Part shown: positions 20,562-30,244 of the stretch, one piece after another | Position numbering within the stretch: the stretch's first letter is position 1 | Layout of the letters: each line of letters starts with the position of its first letter | Assembly (NCBI GenBank): GCA_965221205.1 | Contig: OZ244870.1 | Location: 2,046,001-2,110,000 of the forward strand | Direction of reading: 5' to 3' | Origin: CBDFMG01 sp965221205 [NCBI: bacterium] | GTDB lineage: Bacteria > SM23-31 | Length of the DNA: 64,000 nucleotides | Notes under the pieces: generated by a model | Told to the model about the DNA's origin: nothing | The model's input: only the letters and a program-made list of their open reading frames with translations | The model's database searches: none | Position numbers and translations under genes: made by a program

Positions 20562-20762
20562 TATTACATAGCTGTTTGTATTCTATTTTTGGTTCTTCAA
20601 AAATCACCAAATTGGTAAAGTAAAAAAGTTGTTATTTGAAACTCATTTAAGATGGGGAGCGTTTTATTATGGAGCATGTGCTTTTTATTGCGTAACCGAC
20701 AAAAAATTCCTATATTCAACAGTTTTTAATATCAACGATAATGATGGTGGTAACCGGCTTCT

Positions 20763-21533
20763 ATGGCTAAAAATTCGACAAAAGCAGATTGGGAAAATTT
20801 TTGGAGTCGAGACAGAAGTGTTGAGGAGATTTATCCCACCTCTGATGGTATTATACTTAATTTACTTGAATCTGTTGATGTGCAGGGGCTTCGTGTGCTT
20901 GAAGTTGGCGCAGGAACTGGCCGTGACAGCATTAAATTAAGTGAAAATAATGCCAATGTGACGGTGCTTGATTATACAGACAATGCATTGTTGAGAGTAC
21001 GGCAGGCTCTGAAGCATTCCGAATCAGCCCTGAATTTAGTGCGCGGTGACGGTTTAATATTGCCCTTCGATGATGAAAGTTTTGATATTGTGTTTCATCA
21101 AGGGTTATTGGAGCATTTTCACGATCCTCAGCTATTACTCCGAGAGAACATTCGGATACTCAAAAAAGGGGGGTATCTTCTCGTCGATGTACCTCAAAAA
21201 TTCCATGTTTATACGCTTATAAAACATGTTCTTATTATATTTGATAAATGGTTTGCTGGGTGGGAGACTGAATTCTCGATTGGGGCGCTCCGGAAATTGT
21301 TCAAAAAGAACAATTTAATAATAAAGAGCGAATACGGTGACTGGATGAATCCTTCACTATTCTATAAAATGGTTCGTGAAGTAGCAAAGCAGGCAGGCGT
21401 CAACCTTCCAATGTATCCAAAAGCAATTCCCGTGCTCAGCGCAGTCCGAAGATCCTGTAAAACATATTTGCTAAAACGAAAACTGTCACTTTATACTTTC
21501 TTGACAATAGGTATAATCGGTCAAAAATTATGA
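20763..21533 (+). CDS. class I SAM-dependent methyltransferase
   Basis: This is an intact 256-residue protein with a Rossmann-fold methyltransferase core. Motif I is LRVLEVGAGTGRDSIKL (about residues 44-60), the acidic end of strand 2 is VTVLDYTDNAL, and the post-motif region is FDIVFHQGLLEHFHDPQLL followed by ILKKGGYLLVDVPQ. The substrate is unknown. Its stop codon overlaps the start of the DUF2723 gene (ATGA), and a flippase-like membrane protein follows. This setting suggests a role in modifying lipid-linked sugars, lipids or surface glycans. The first 20 residues (KNSTKADWENFWSRDR) are typical of methyltransferases in polysaccharide loci. Confidence 0.85.
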   Translation: MAKNSTKADWENFWSRDRSVEEIYPTSDGIILNLLESVDVQGLRVLEVGAGTGRDSIKLSENNANVTVLDYTDNALLRVRQALKHSESALNLVRGDGLILPFDDESFDIVFHQGLLEHFHDPQLLLRENIRILKKGGYLLVDVPQKFHVYTLIKHVLIIFDKWFAGWETEFSIGALRKLFKKNNLIIKSEYGDWMNPSLFYKMVREVAKQAGVNLPMYPKAIPVLSAVRRSCKTYLLKRKLSLYTFLTIGIIGQKL

Positions 21534-24187
21534 ATCAGATTGAACACAAAATCGGGACATTTTTTACCTTTTTTGTCTCGTTTATAGTCTATTTCATAAC
21601 GCTTTCCACCAACGGTTTCTCTCTTGGACTGCGGAGAGTTTATTACGTGTGCAGTAACGATGAGTGTTCCGCATCCTCCCGGAGCTCCGTTGTATTTCAT
21701 GGTCGGGAAAATTTTTAACATGTTCTCTTTTGGTGCAAGCGATGCCTTCAGAGGGAGCATAATATCAGCCTTATCTACCGCATTTTCAGTTATGATTCTT
21801 TATCTGATTATTGTCAGCCTATTACAGGAATTTAAGGGAATACCGCATTCGTGGTGTGATAAAATATCGATTTATGGAGGAGGAATTCTCGGTGCGTTGA
21901 CCTTTGCTTTTACCGATACTCTCTGGTTCAATGCAGTAGAAGCGGAAGTATATGCTCCGAGTATTCTGTTCACTGTGCTAACACTTTTGCTTGCATTGAA
22001 ATGGATGGAGCACAAAGAGGATTCATCTTCACTTAAGTATTTTCTGGCAACTGGCAAGTATATATCTGATCGGGCTTGCGGTTGGTGTTCACTTACTCAG
22101 TGTACTCGCTTTCCCAACGATACTGATGCTTGTGTTTTATTATAAGCTGAACCTTGCATTTAATATTGTTCTACTAGGAATGACATTAATCTTCGCAGTC
22201 TATTTTGTCTGGCCTCTGCTTTTGCGAATGTTCGGACTCAGTGCTGAATTTCCCAATTCGCTTATGTGGCTGTATGCAATTATATTCATCATAACCTTTG
22301 TATTTCTAAAAAATATTGTTCAGCTTGAATTTAAACTTTGGTCCATTATTATAATACTATTATGTATCGGATGGACAACGTATATCATGATTTATTTACG
22401 TGCGGGGCCCGGTCCGGTAATCAATGAAAACGATCCGTCTAATTTGGAGCGGTTTTTAAGCTACTTGAACAGAGAGCAGTATGGGACGGAAAGCCTTTTT
22501 ACAACAATATTTCAGCGCAAAGCACCACTATGACTTTATCAGATCAAAAAAATGTATCTCCGTTATTTTGCGTGGAATTTCATAGGGCAGGGAACAACAC
22601 TCGGCTCTGACAGATATATTCTCGAGACATTCAGCCCGAGAGGTCTTTACTATTTTCCGTTTGTTCTCGGAATTACCGGTATGTGGTATCATTTTAAAAA
22701 TGATCCCCAAAGAGCATTTACTATTCTATCTTTATTTATTTTCACAGGAGTGGCAATTGTATTGTATCTAAACTAACCCGATCCACAGCCTCGTGAACGT
22801 GATTATGTCTATGTTGGAGGTCTTTGTGCGTTTGCGATCTGGATCGGCATAGGATTTTCTGGCATAATTGCGAAAGTTGGAGATTATTTTAAGAATAATA
22901 AGTCTCTGCAGAAACCAGTGGTAATTGGATCAATTGCAGTATGCTTTGCTGTTGGACCCGCACTTGAATTCAGCCATAATCCTAGCTCACACGATAGACG
23001 CGGTAATTTTATGGTTTGGGATTATGCATATAATATTTTACAATCCTGCGGACAGGATGGTATAATATTTACAAACGGTGATAATGACGCATTTCCACTC
23101 TGGTATCTGCAGGAAGTTGAAGGTGTCCGGAAAGATATCAATGTGGTTAATTTGAGTCTGCTCAACACCAATTGGTATATAAGACAGTTGAAGTATAGTG
23201 ATCCTGCCGTACCGATTTTTCTCTTAGATAATGATATTGAAAAAATAGCTCCGTTTGCTTGGAATGAAACAGAAAGATCGATGCCTGTTTCCGCGGCAGT
23301 ATATAACGACTATATCTGGGACTTACATGAAAAATTTAGTTTACGTGAAGTTACTTCGGATTTTGAAATCAAATTTACCATGGCTCCAACATTATCAGCA
23401 GGATGGTTGGATGGGATACGTGTTCAGGATTTTATGGCAGAACATATCATCAAGGCAAATGGTTGGAAACGACCAGTTTACATTGCGATTATCGTATCGG
23501 AAAGCGACAAAATAGGATTGCAGCACTATCTCCGAACCGACGGATTAGCATTTAAGTTCGTTCCGTTCAGCAATAAAAATCTGGCAGTAAATACTCTCGA
23601 ATCGCGACTCATTGACACGTTCCAATATAGAGGAATTTATGATTCTGATATCTATTATGATTGGACGCAAAGCGATACGCTGCAAAATCTTCGGGTTGCT
23701 TTTTTGAATGTGGCAAATTTCTACTCGACAAACTCAATGACTTCAGATGCTGAGCGCGTAAATTGATGCTATGGAAGAGCGGATCCCTACAGATGTGATA
23801 CCATTTCCAGATCACAATACCAGGCTACAGATTGCCCAACTTTACTTTAGTAATAAAGAATTAGAAAAAGTAAGCGGAATTCTTGAGCATATTCTTGAGG
23901 AAGATCAGGGAAGTTTTCTGAAAAAGAAAGATATTGCTCGAATTTATGCTCAATTTCTGAAGGACTATAAAAAATCTGCTGCCTTGCTCATTGAGTATCT
24001 TCAAGTAGCCCTCTTTGAGTCTGAAGCGTATTCACTTCTGATTTCAATTTTCCATCAGGAGAAGAACTACACAGATGCTGCTTTGTATTTAAATAAGTGG
24101 TTGGAACAATATCCGAATGATTCAAATGCACAATCACTCTTGTTGAACTTAGAGCAGCTTCGATCTGAAATTGACTCAACACAATAA
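21530..24187 (+). pseudogene. DUF2723 (TMEM260-like) membrane protein, multiply disrupted
   Basis: The joined frames read as one DUF2723 protein of about 880 residues: a multi-membrane-span N-terminal half with the family motif LLDCGEFITCAVTMSVPHPP, a central SNLERFLSYLNREQYG segment, and a soluble C-terminal half with TPR-like helices ending near 24187. Related proteins are distant GT-C/O-mannosyltransferase-like enzymes. Lesions are a one-base loss near 21615, a 7-bp tandem duplication CTGGCAA at 22044-22057, TGA at 22531-22533 (probably a former Trp), TAA at 22774-22776 in front of PDPQPRERDYVYVG, and a frame change near 23765. The gene overlaps the methyltransferase upstream and the flippase-like gene downstream. 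It is a pseudogene unless the reads are wrong at five places. Confidence 0.83.
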
Positions 24188-25142
24188 TATAACACCGGAA
24201 CTAGTTGTGAAAAAGCATTTCAGCACCATCATTAAATTACTGATAAGCATTCTGCTAATATTTTTTCTTCTCAACAAGTATAACGCAGATGCAATGTACA
24301 GGACATTTCTCAATGTTAACGGAAACTGGGTGTTGTTTGCTGTTTTATTTATGATTATCAGTAATATTTTCGGAACGTTTCAGTGGAATATCATCTTAAA
24401 GCATCTCGATATTCACTTGCCGTTGAAAAGCGTATTTGCTTACTATTTTACCGGATTGTTTTTTAATAATTTTCTTTTGAGTTTTGTTGGTGGGGATATT
24501 GTTCGTGTGTACGATATCAAAAAGACATCCGGTAAAAATTCAGAAGCCATATCTACCGTACTGATGGACAGGTTTGTCGGATTTATAACATTAACCACAA
24601 TATCCGTGATTGGAATATTGTATCTCCTTGGTAAAATGCGTTCTCTTTTTGTATTGTGGACAATTCCCGCAATTTTTGTTGTGATGCTTTTGACAATTTT
24701 GTTTCTCTTTAATAAACTGTTCGCCAAACGGTTTGAATCATTTGGTATGAAAATAACACCTAAACAGGTGCAGGGAACTCTGCGTGAGATCTACAATTCA
24801 TTGAATTATTTTGGAAAACATCCTTCGCTGCTTGGGAAAATATTCATTCTATCCCTCTGTGTCCAGACTGCCCGGGTAACAACCCATTACTGCCTAGCAC
24901 AATCTATCGGTGTTTCCATTAACTTAGCTTATTTTTTCATGTTTATACCGATTATTACACTGGTCATTTCGTTGCCGGTATCATTTGGTGGCATTGGAAT
25001 GCGTGAATGGTCAGCAGCAGAGCTATTCGTGTTTGCGGGTGTAGTTGGAGAAAATGCTGTGCTCTTCGAAGGGATGGCATATATTGTTGCAATTTTATGC
25101 AGTTTACCAGGAGGACTCGCCTTTGCTTTCAGAAAGCATTAA
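24171..25142 (+). CDS. lysylphosphatidylglycerol synthase TM-region/flippase-like membrane protein (UPF0104)
   Basis: This 323-residue protein has about eight hydrophobic segments. It shows the family pattern of the LPG_synthase_TM (PF03706) domain: FFNNFLLSFVGGDIVRVYDI, ISTVLMDRFVGFITLTTI and LPVSFGGIGMREWSAAELFV. Members occur as lipid flippase domains or as stand-alone proteins near glycan and lipid genes. It overlaps the 3' end of the DUF2723 gene by 17 bases and likely belonged to one transcription unit with it and the methyltransferase. No soluble aminoacyl-transfer domain is present, so lysyl transfer is not expected. A role in lipid or lipid-linked sugar translocation is an inference. 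Confidence 0.85.
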   Translation: MTQHNNITPELVVKKHFSTIIKLLISILLIFFLLNKYNADAMYRTFLNVNGNWVLFAVLFMIISNIFGTFQWNIILKHLDIHLPLKSVFAYYFTGLFFNNFLLSFVGGDIVRVYDIKKTSGKNSEAISTVLMDRFVGFITLTTISVIGILYLLGKMRSLFVLWTIPAIFVVMLLTILFLFNKLFAKRFESFGMKITPKQVQGTLREIYNSLNYFGKHPSLLGKIFILSLCVQTARVTTHYCLAQSIGVSINLAYFFMFIPIITLVISLPVSFGGIGMREWSAAELFVFAGVVGENAVLFEGMAYIVAILCSLPGGLAFAFRKH

Positions 25143-26184
25143 ATGTAATATTAGTAAATCAGTTATATATAAAATATTGCCAGCAGCGCTATTTACATTC
25201 TTGTTAGTAGGATGCTCTTTCAAAACGTCGGCAACAGGGCTATATGAAAATGTTGTGGTTTTCGCTGGTGATTATGAATGGAATGTTGTTGAAGATGCAG
25301 TGAAGAATATTTACGAACGGGAAATCATCACTCCACAAAAAGAAGTAACGTATACATTATTACGTGCTCAATTAGAAGCACGCCATACATTTGAAAAACA
25401 TCACACTGTTGTTTTAGTCGGTACATTTGAAAGCGAAAGTGAAGTAGGAGATATAATTAATTCACTCTTAACTCCACAAGAGCGGAATGAATTGAAGAGC
25501 TTGGAGAGGCATTATGTTCAGAAAAGAGATGTATGGGCTAATGATCAATACGTTCTGATTGTGGCTGCACCAACTATCCAAGAGTTATTGGGCAAATTGA
25601 TGGAGCATAATGATGAGCTATTTCATTTAGTAGATCAAGAGTCAAAAAATTATCAAAAATTAGAAATGTATGAAGATTTTGAACAATTAGACTTGGCAAC
25701 TGAGCTGTTTGACAAATATGGTTTTACATTCAGAATTCAGCACGACTATATTTTAAAAGAGTGGCCAGATAGTAACACAGTTTTTTTTAGGCGCTTTCAG
25801 CCTGACAGAATGATCACTATTCACTGGGTAGATACAACCGATGTCGGATTTATTTCGGAGGACTGGGTTATCCAAAAACGTCAGGAGCTTGGAATAAATC
25901 TACTCGAAGGCAGAGTCATGGATCTCAATAGCTCAACATTTGAAATGGGCACATATACTGATTATTCGGCACTTGTGTGCAGGGGAATATGGGTCAACCA
26001 TGAAGAAATGTTTGGCGGTCCTATGAGTATTTATACTTTTTATGATGAAACATCAAGCAGGATATTTATGATCGATCTTTCAGTATATGCTCCAGAACGA
26101 AGTAATGAGAAAATGCCTCTTATCAGACAGCTTGAAATCATTGCAGGTACCTTTACGACAAATCCACGCAATACTCTGTTCTGA
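25123..26184 (+). CDS. DUF4837-family lipoprotein
   Basis: I place the start at TTG 25123, which lies eight bases after a perfect AGGAGG (25109-25114). This start gives a lipoprotein signal peptide ending LFTFLLVGC at about residues 24-32, with the cysteine as lipidation site. The frame is also open to an ATG at 25045, but that would bury the signal. The mature 320-residue protein resembles DUF4837 proteins of the FCB group: FAGDYEWNVVEDAVKNIYER and the later LERHYVQKRDVWANDQYVLI. The biochemical function is unknown. The start overlaps the upstream flippase gene by 20 bases, so translational coupling is likely. It is probably anchored in the inner or outer membrane facing the periplasm. Confidence 0.75.
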   Translation: MLSESIKCNISKSVIYKILPAALFTFLLVGCSFKTSATGLYENVVVFAGDYEWNVVEDAVKNIYEREIITPQKEVTYTLLRAQLEARHTFEKHHTVVLVGTFESESEVGDIINSLLTPQERNELKSLERHYVQKRDVWANDQYVLIVAAPTIQELLGKLMEHNDELFHLVDQESKNYQKLEMYEDFEQLDLATELFDKYGFTFRIQHDYILKEWPDSNTVFFRRFQPDRMITIHWVDTTDVGFISEDWVIQKRQELGINLLEGRVMDLNSSTFEMGTYTDYSALVCRGIWVNHEEMFGGPMSIYTFYDETSSRIFMIDLSVYAPERSNEKMPLIRQLEIIAGTFTTNPRNTLF

Positions 26185-26299
26185 AACAGCATATCCTCTT
26201 ATTTGAAAATTCATTTGAAGATAAAAATCAGGAACTTGTATTATTGGGAATGTGTTTAAGCAATACAGTTGTAGAAATAGCTAAAAAAAGGATTTCTGA

Positions 26300-27031
26300 A
26301 TGCCTGATATATCTTTTATTGCTGCGTTCATTGCAGGTTTGATTTCTTTCATGTCTCCTTGTGTACTACCGTTGGTGCCCGCCTATATTTCAATCATGTC
26401 GGGTGTATCGCTCGAGGAACTTCGCTCTGAGAGTTCTGCTCAAAATAAAACAAGGGTTGTTTTAAGTTCTCTTGTTTTTATACTCGGTTTTTCTTTTGTA
26501 TTTGTTTTGCTGGGTGCATCGGCGACCTATGTTGGAAAGTTTCTCCTGATGAAGATGACTCTTATCAGAATAATTGCCGGTAGTATAATAATCATATTCG
26601 GAATGCACCTTACTGGTTTATTTAAAATCAAATTTCTGCTGTATGAGCAACGGATTAATAAACGGCATAAGAAAGTGGGCTATGTCAGCACTTTTTTTGT
26701 CGGAATGGCATTTGCATTCGGTTGGAGTCCCTGTCTCGGGCCGATACTGTCCGGAATACTTGGAATAGCCGCTTTGAAAGAACATGTCTCTCAGGGTATT
26801 TTTCTCCTGTCGATATATTCTCTTGGTCTGGGACTTCCGTTTTTTCTGACAGCTCTTGCTACCAATTATTGTGTCGGAATTTTTGACAGGATTAAGAAGC
26901 ATATGCGGTTCATTGAGATACTGAGCGGTGTTTTTCTTATCATTGTCGGTATTCTAATATTATTTGACTTTTTTACGATATTGTCGAGTTATGCAAACAA
27001 ATGGTTTCCATTTTTGCAGAAAATTGGTTAG
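26300..27031 (+). CDS. ccdA: cytochrome c biogenesis protein CcdA (DsbD-like thiol transporter)
   Basis: This is an intact 243-residue membrane protein with about six spans. The two membrane-embedded cysteines that shuttle electrons are seen in FMSPCVLPLVPAYISIMSG (about residue 20) and AFGWSPCLGPILSG (about residue 144). CcdA moves reducing equivalents from cytoplasmic thioredoxin to periplasmic thioredoxin-like proteins. The gene for such a partner, a TlpA-like lipoprotein, starts 13 bases downstream, so the two form an operon. It would support the Ccm cytochrome c maturation system encoded about 15 kb further on. Confidence 0.93.
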   Translation: MPDISFIAAFIAGLISFMSPCVLPLVPAYISIMSGVSLEELRSESSAQNKTRVVLSSLVFILGFSFVFVLLGASATYVGKFLLMKMTLIRIIAGSIIIIFGMHLTGLFKIKFLLYEQRINKRHKKVGYVSTFFVGMAFAFGWSPCLGPILSGILGIAALKEHVSQGIFLLSIYSLGLGLPFFLTALATNYCVGIFDRIKKHMRFIEILSGVFLIIVGILILFDFFTILSSYANKWFPFLQKIG

Positions 27032-27043
27032 AGGATGAGATGT

Positions 27044-27598
27044 ATGAAGCGCACAAAAGAGTTTTTGACTATAGTAGTAATAGCATGTAGTTTTTTTGTA
27101 ATAAGCTGTTCAAGTGGGGAATCGGAAGTGTATGAAGTCGACGGTGTGTACACGTTTTCTCTGACTGGATTGAACGGCGAGAACATGAGTATTTCCGATC
27201 TGAGAGGGAAAGGCGTCATGTTGAATGCATGGGCGACATGGTGTGCACCATGTATTGAGGAAATGCCAATATTAGTCAGGCTGTATGATAAGTATAAAAA
27301 CAAAGGCCTTGAAATCTGGGGCGTATCGACAGACATTGAAGGTAAAAGCGTAGTTGAGCCGGTGGTGCAGAAAATGGGCATAAATTATCCTATCCTTCTC
27401 GCAAAGTCTTCAGACTTGACACAAATTCTCGGTGTACCGTTCAGAGGACTACCGATAACTATATTTTTCAAACCTGACGGCAGTATAAACTACACGCATT
27501 TTGGCTCAGTTGATGCTTATATTGATGAAGAAGCCGGTGAATCGGTGGAATCCTGGTTTGAAGGACAGATTATGCAGATTCTTCCTGAATCTGAATAA
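27044..27598 (+). CDS. TlpA/ResA-like thioredoxin-fold lipoprotein
   Basis: The ATG at 27044 is preferred over 27035 because GAGGA lies eight bases upstream. The N-terminus is a lipoprotein signal with lipobox VISC at about residue 22. The mature part has an AhpC/TSA-Redoxin-type thioredoxin fold with the active site NAWATWCAPCIEEMPIL and the cis-proline segment PFRGLPITIFFKPDGS. These proteins reduce the disulfide of apocytochrome c before haem attachment and are themselves reduced by CcdA, encoded just upstream. No separate CcmG or CcmH is seen in the window, so this protein may fill that role. Confidence 0.9.
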   Translation: MKRTKEFLTIVVIACSFFVISCSSGESEVYEVDGVYTFSLTGLNGENMSISDLRGKGVMLNAWATWCAPCIEEMPILVRLYDKYKNKGLEIWGVSTDIEGKSVVEPVVQKMGINYPILLAKSSDLTQILGVPFRGLPITIFFKPDGSINYTHFGSVDAYIDEEAGESVESWFEGQIMQILPESE

Positions 27599-27831
27599 TG
27601 ATGGCAACCTAAGCATTGAGCGTTGCTACATAATTCGTAGAATTTCATTGTACTCCCTCCTGCTTGTGAAATGAGTTTCTCAATTTATATTATTAGTATT
27701 TTCGTCGCAATACATCTCTGTTACTTCACAATCATTACTTTTCCACTCTCATTAATATATTGGCATATACTATATTTGCTGTATATTGATCGATTTGAAA
27801 GCATTTTTGATTGCCTCACTTTTAGCGTTTT

Positions 27832-28767
27832 ATGGATAAAAAATCGGTAGCAGTTGTTGATATACTCCTTTTCTCGGTTGCGATAATTTGGGCATATAAT
27901 TTTACTGCTGTCAAACTTGCATTAGCAGAATTTCCTCCGCTCGGATTTAATGTTCTCCGATTTACAGCGTCTTCACTATTTTTTATGATTTATTATCACT
28001 TTTATATTAAGGATTACACAATAGTCAGAAAATATTTTTGGAGACTGCTGTTTCTTGGATTTGTTGGAAACACGCTTCTTCAAATTGCATTTATTTTTGG
28101 GCTTAAATTCACCTCGGCAGGAAATGCATCACTCATGTATTCAACTCTTCCCATGCTCGTTGCTCTTTTAAGTTCTGCATTTAAGTTTGAGAAGGTCAAT
28201 CTATTCGAGTGGTTCGGAGTTTTTATATCATTTATAGGAATTGTTCTGATAATCAACAGTTCAGCATCCGGTCTTGAGGTAACAAGCGGCAATGTAGTTG
28301 GTGATGTGCTTATTTTGTGCTGTGCATTATGCTGGAGCGTTTTCACTATATTTTCCAAACCGCTCATTCAGGAATCCTCTTTGAGTGTAGTGGTTTCTCT
28401 TACTTTTATTACTGGAACAATTTTACTCATACCGTTTGGTATTTATGATTTCATGACAATGGGCTGGTCATCAATATCAATGGAAAGTTGGGGTTATTTT
28501 ACTTTTTCCTTCTTGTTTGCAAATGTATTTGCTTATACGGTATGGTTTTATGGTGTATCAAAGATTGGAAATGTACGGACGGCAATTTTCCAGAATATGG
28601 TGCCGATCTTTGCTGTAATTTTTGCTGCAATATTTCTCCATGAAAGTTTAGGATTTTATCAAATTCTGGGTGGCTCATGCATAATCGGAGGTGTTACATT
28701 GACACGTCTTTCATCTCTTAAAAGAAAAAAGCAACTGAAAGGGTCAAATGATTCAAAAGATTCTTAA
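27832..28767 (+). CDS. EamA/DMT-family transporter
   Basis: This is an intact 311-residue protein with about ten hydrophobic segments arranged as two EamA repeats. The repeat ends are typical: GLKFTSAGNASLMYSTLPML in the first and GVSKIGNVRTAIFQNMVPIF in the second, followed by FAAIFLHESLGFYQILGGSC. EamA proteins export or import small metabolites, but the substrate is not predictable. A diverged copy of its last 110 residues lies at 31711-32041, just in front of the his operon, together with a copy of the promoter and leader that follow this gene. The 232 bases upstream hold no other recognisable feature. Confidence 0.9.
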   Translation: MDKKSVAVVDILLFSVAIIWAYNFTAVKLALAEFPPLGFNVLRFTASSLFFMIYYHFYIKDYTIVRKYFWRLLFLGFVGNTLLQIAFIFGLKFTSAGNASLMYSTLPMLVALLSSAFKFEKVNLFEWFGVFISFIGIVLIINSSASGLEVTSGNVVGDVLILCCALCWSVFTIFSKPLIQESSLSVVVSLTFITGTILLIPFGIYDFMTMGWSSISMESWGYFTFSFLFANVFAYTVWFYGVSKIGNVRTAIFQNMVPIFAVIFAAIFLHESLGFYQILGGSCIIGGVTLTRLSSLKRKKQLKGSNDSKDS

Positions 28768-28806
28768 ATTAATTAAGAGTATAAAAAAAATCTAATAATG
28801 AAAATC

Positions 28807-28835
28807 TTGATTATAATAGAATATATTTGTAAATA
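28807..28835 (+). promoter_or_regulatory. promoter of the upstream his-like leader (copy 1)
   Basis: TTGATT at 28807-28812 and TAAATA at 28830-28835 are separated by 17 bases. The same boxes with the same spacing stand in front of the true his leader at 32113-32141, and flanking bases are also similar. It should drive the leader peptide at 28864. Function is inferred from conservation between the two copies. Confidence 0.5.
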
Positions 28836-28863
28836 TAATCTATACAAAAACTTGAATGCTATT

Positions 28864-28956
28864 ATGATTACACAAAAATTCAACAGAGTTCGGCTCATCA
28901 CTAATCACACGCTTATTCATCGGTCCGCAATAGGTCCAGATATTGGTGGGAGTTAA
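28864..28956 (+). CDS. degenerate his-type leader peptide (copy 1)
   Basis: A 30-codon frame (ATG 28864, TAA 28954-28956) lies between the copy-1 promoter and a strong terminator. Its DNA aligns with the histidine-rich hisL at 32169, sharing CAGAGTTC near the start and the block AGATATTGGTGGGA near the end. It keeps only two histidine codons (residues 15 and 19) where hisL has seven. No his gene follows, only a decarboxylase wreck. It is either a decayed duplicate or a leader re-tuned to other amino acids. It has no obvious ribosome site. Its translation is unproven. Confidence 0.5.
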   Translation: MITQKFNRVRLITNHTLIHRSAIGPDIGGS

Positions 28957-28991
28957 ACTCTTTTGAACTCAATTAAAAATTGCAACTAACG

Positions 28992-29019
28992 AAACCCACC
29001 ATATTCTGGTGGGTTTTTT
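28992..29019 (+). terminator. intrinsic terminator of leader copy 1
   Basis: AAACCCACCA (28992-29001) pairs perfectly over 10 bp with TGGTGGGTTT (29007-29016) across the loop TATTC. It is followed by Ts to 29019. The upstream sequence ATATTGGTGGG (about 28940-28950) is complementary to the left arm and could form the competing antiterminator, as in peptide-controlled attenuators. The T run is also read as Phe-Phe codons in the frame of the decarboxylase remnant that follows. Confidence 0.8.
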
Positions 29020-30209
29020 GCTTGGGTCATCGAGGGTTCCGTACCTGCTTCTCTCGCTGCAGATTGGCTGGTTTCAACTTGGGATCAAAGCCCGGTATTA
29101 TATGCCTGTTCACCCGCTGTATCAGTAATCGAAGAAATAACCGGTAAGTGGCTGAAAGAATTACTTGGATTATCGGATTCTGTGTCTCATGCATTTGTTA
29201 CGGGTTGTCAAATGGCTCATGTTATTTGCCTTGCTGCCGCTCGAAATTATATTCTGGAAAAGCAAGGTTAGGATGTCGAGAAAAAAGGAATGTCTGGATC
29301 TCCTAAAAATCAGAATTATCGGCAATGACACAATGCATACAACAGTAGACCGTGCCTCAAGGATTATGGATATTGGCACTGATAATATTGTAAGGATCTC
29401 CGAAGATGACACAAGAGGCCTTAGTTCGGATAGCCTTGAAGATGCATTGAAAGTATCACCCGATACACCTTCTATTGTTCTCTTTCAAGCCGGTGAATTA
29501 AATACGGGATCATTTGATAATTTTGAGAAATTGATCCCTATTGCACATCAGTACAATTCATGGGTCCACATTGACGGAGCATTCGGATTATGGGCAAATG
29601 CCAACCCTGATTACCGGCATTATTTAAAAGGAATTGAAAATGCCGACTCATGGGCAACTGACGGACATAAATGGCTGAATGTTCCGTATGTCAGCGGATT
29701 TGCATTTGTTGCTCACCCACCGTTACAAATAAAGGCGATGTCGAGCCGGGCAAGCTATATGGTACTTGTTGACAGTGCAAGAGATCAAGTAGACTGGAAT
29801 CCCGAATTTTCTCGACGAGCTAGAAATATTGCTACTTATGTTGCGATTAGACAGCTTGGAAAAAATGGGGTGGCCGATCTCGTAAACAGATGCTGTAAAC
29901 ATACTCATTCGATCGTTACCGGCATTGGCAAATTGGAAGGTGCTGAAATGTTGCGGGAACCTATAATCAATCAGGTGTCTTGTCAGATTCCTTTCACCAA
30001 AAGAAATTGCTTCTCAAACAGATCATGATGAACAGACTGACAATGTGATTGAAGAAATATTGAAAGACGGCAGAGTATTTTTCGGAGGTGCAACTTGGAG
30101 AGGTATGAGATGCATGAGAGTCTCAGTATCGAATTGGCGAACGAACGAGAAAGACGTTGAAAGCACAATTGAAACCGTAAAAAGTGCAATTGAAAAATGC
30201 AGGAATTAA
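29014..30209 (+). pseudogene. group II pyridoxal-phosphate decarboxylase (aromatic/glutamate type), decayed
   Basis: Joined frames match group II PLP-dependent decarboxylases: FFAWV, then VPASLAADWLVSTWDQSPVL, FVTGCQMAHVICLAAARNYI (substituted from the usual TSGGSxAN), WVHIDGAFGLWA with the cofactor-binding aspartate, and the PLP lysine in ADSWATDGHKWLNVPY. The C-terminus is GATWRGMRCMRVSVSNWRT, ending at TAA 30207-30209. Lesions are loss of the first 70 or so residues, a TAG at about 29270 (Trp codon), an extra A near 29310 and a frame change near 29985. Its 5' edge coincides with the T run of the leader terminator, marking a recombination junction. A working enzyme would decarboxylate an amino acid. 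The substrate cannot be told. Confidence 0.82.
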
Positions 30210-30244
30210 TTACTTCGGAATAAGTCATTTTATTAGAAATATTA

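Noticed and set aside
25045-25123. ATG 25045 as start of the DUF4837 lipoprotein
   Set aside because: It would place 26 extra residues before the signal peptide, and the TTG at 25123 has a perfect AGGAGG at ideal spacing.
28864-29019. T-box riboswitch upstream of the decarboxylase remnant
   Set aside because: No T-box consensus (AGGGTGG with flanking bases) or long stem I is present; the layout is that of a leader peptide plus terminator and is paralogous to hisL.
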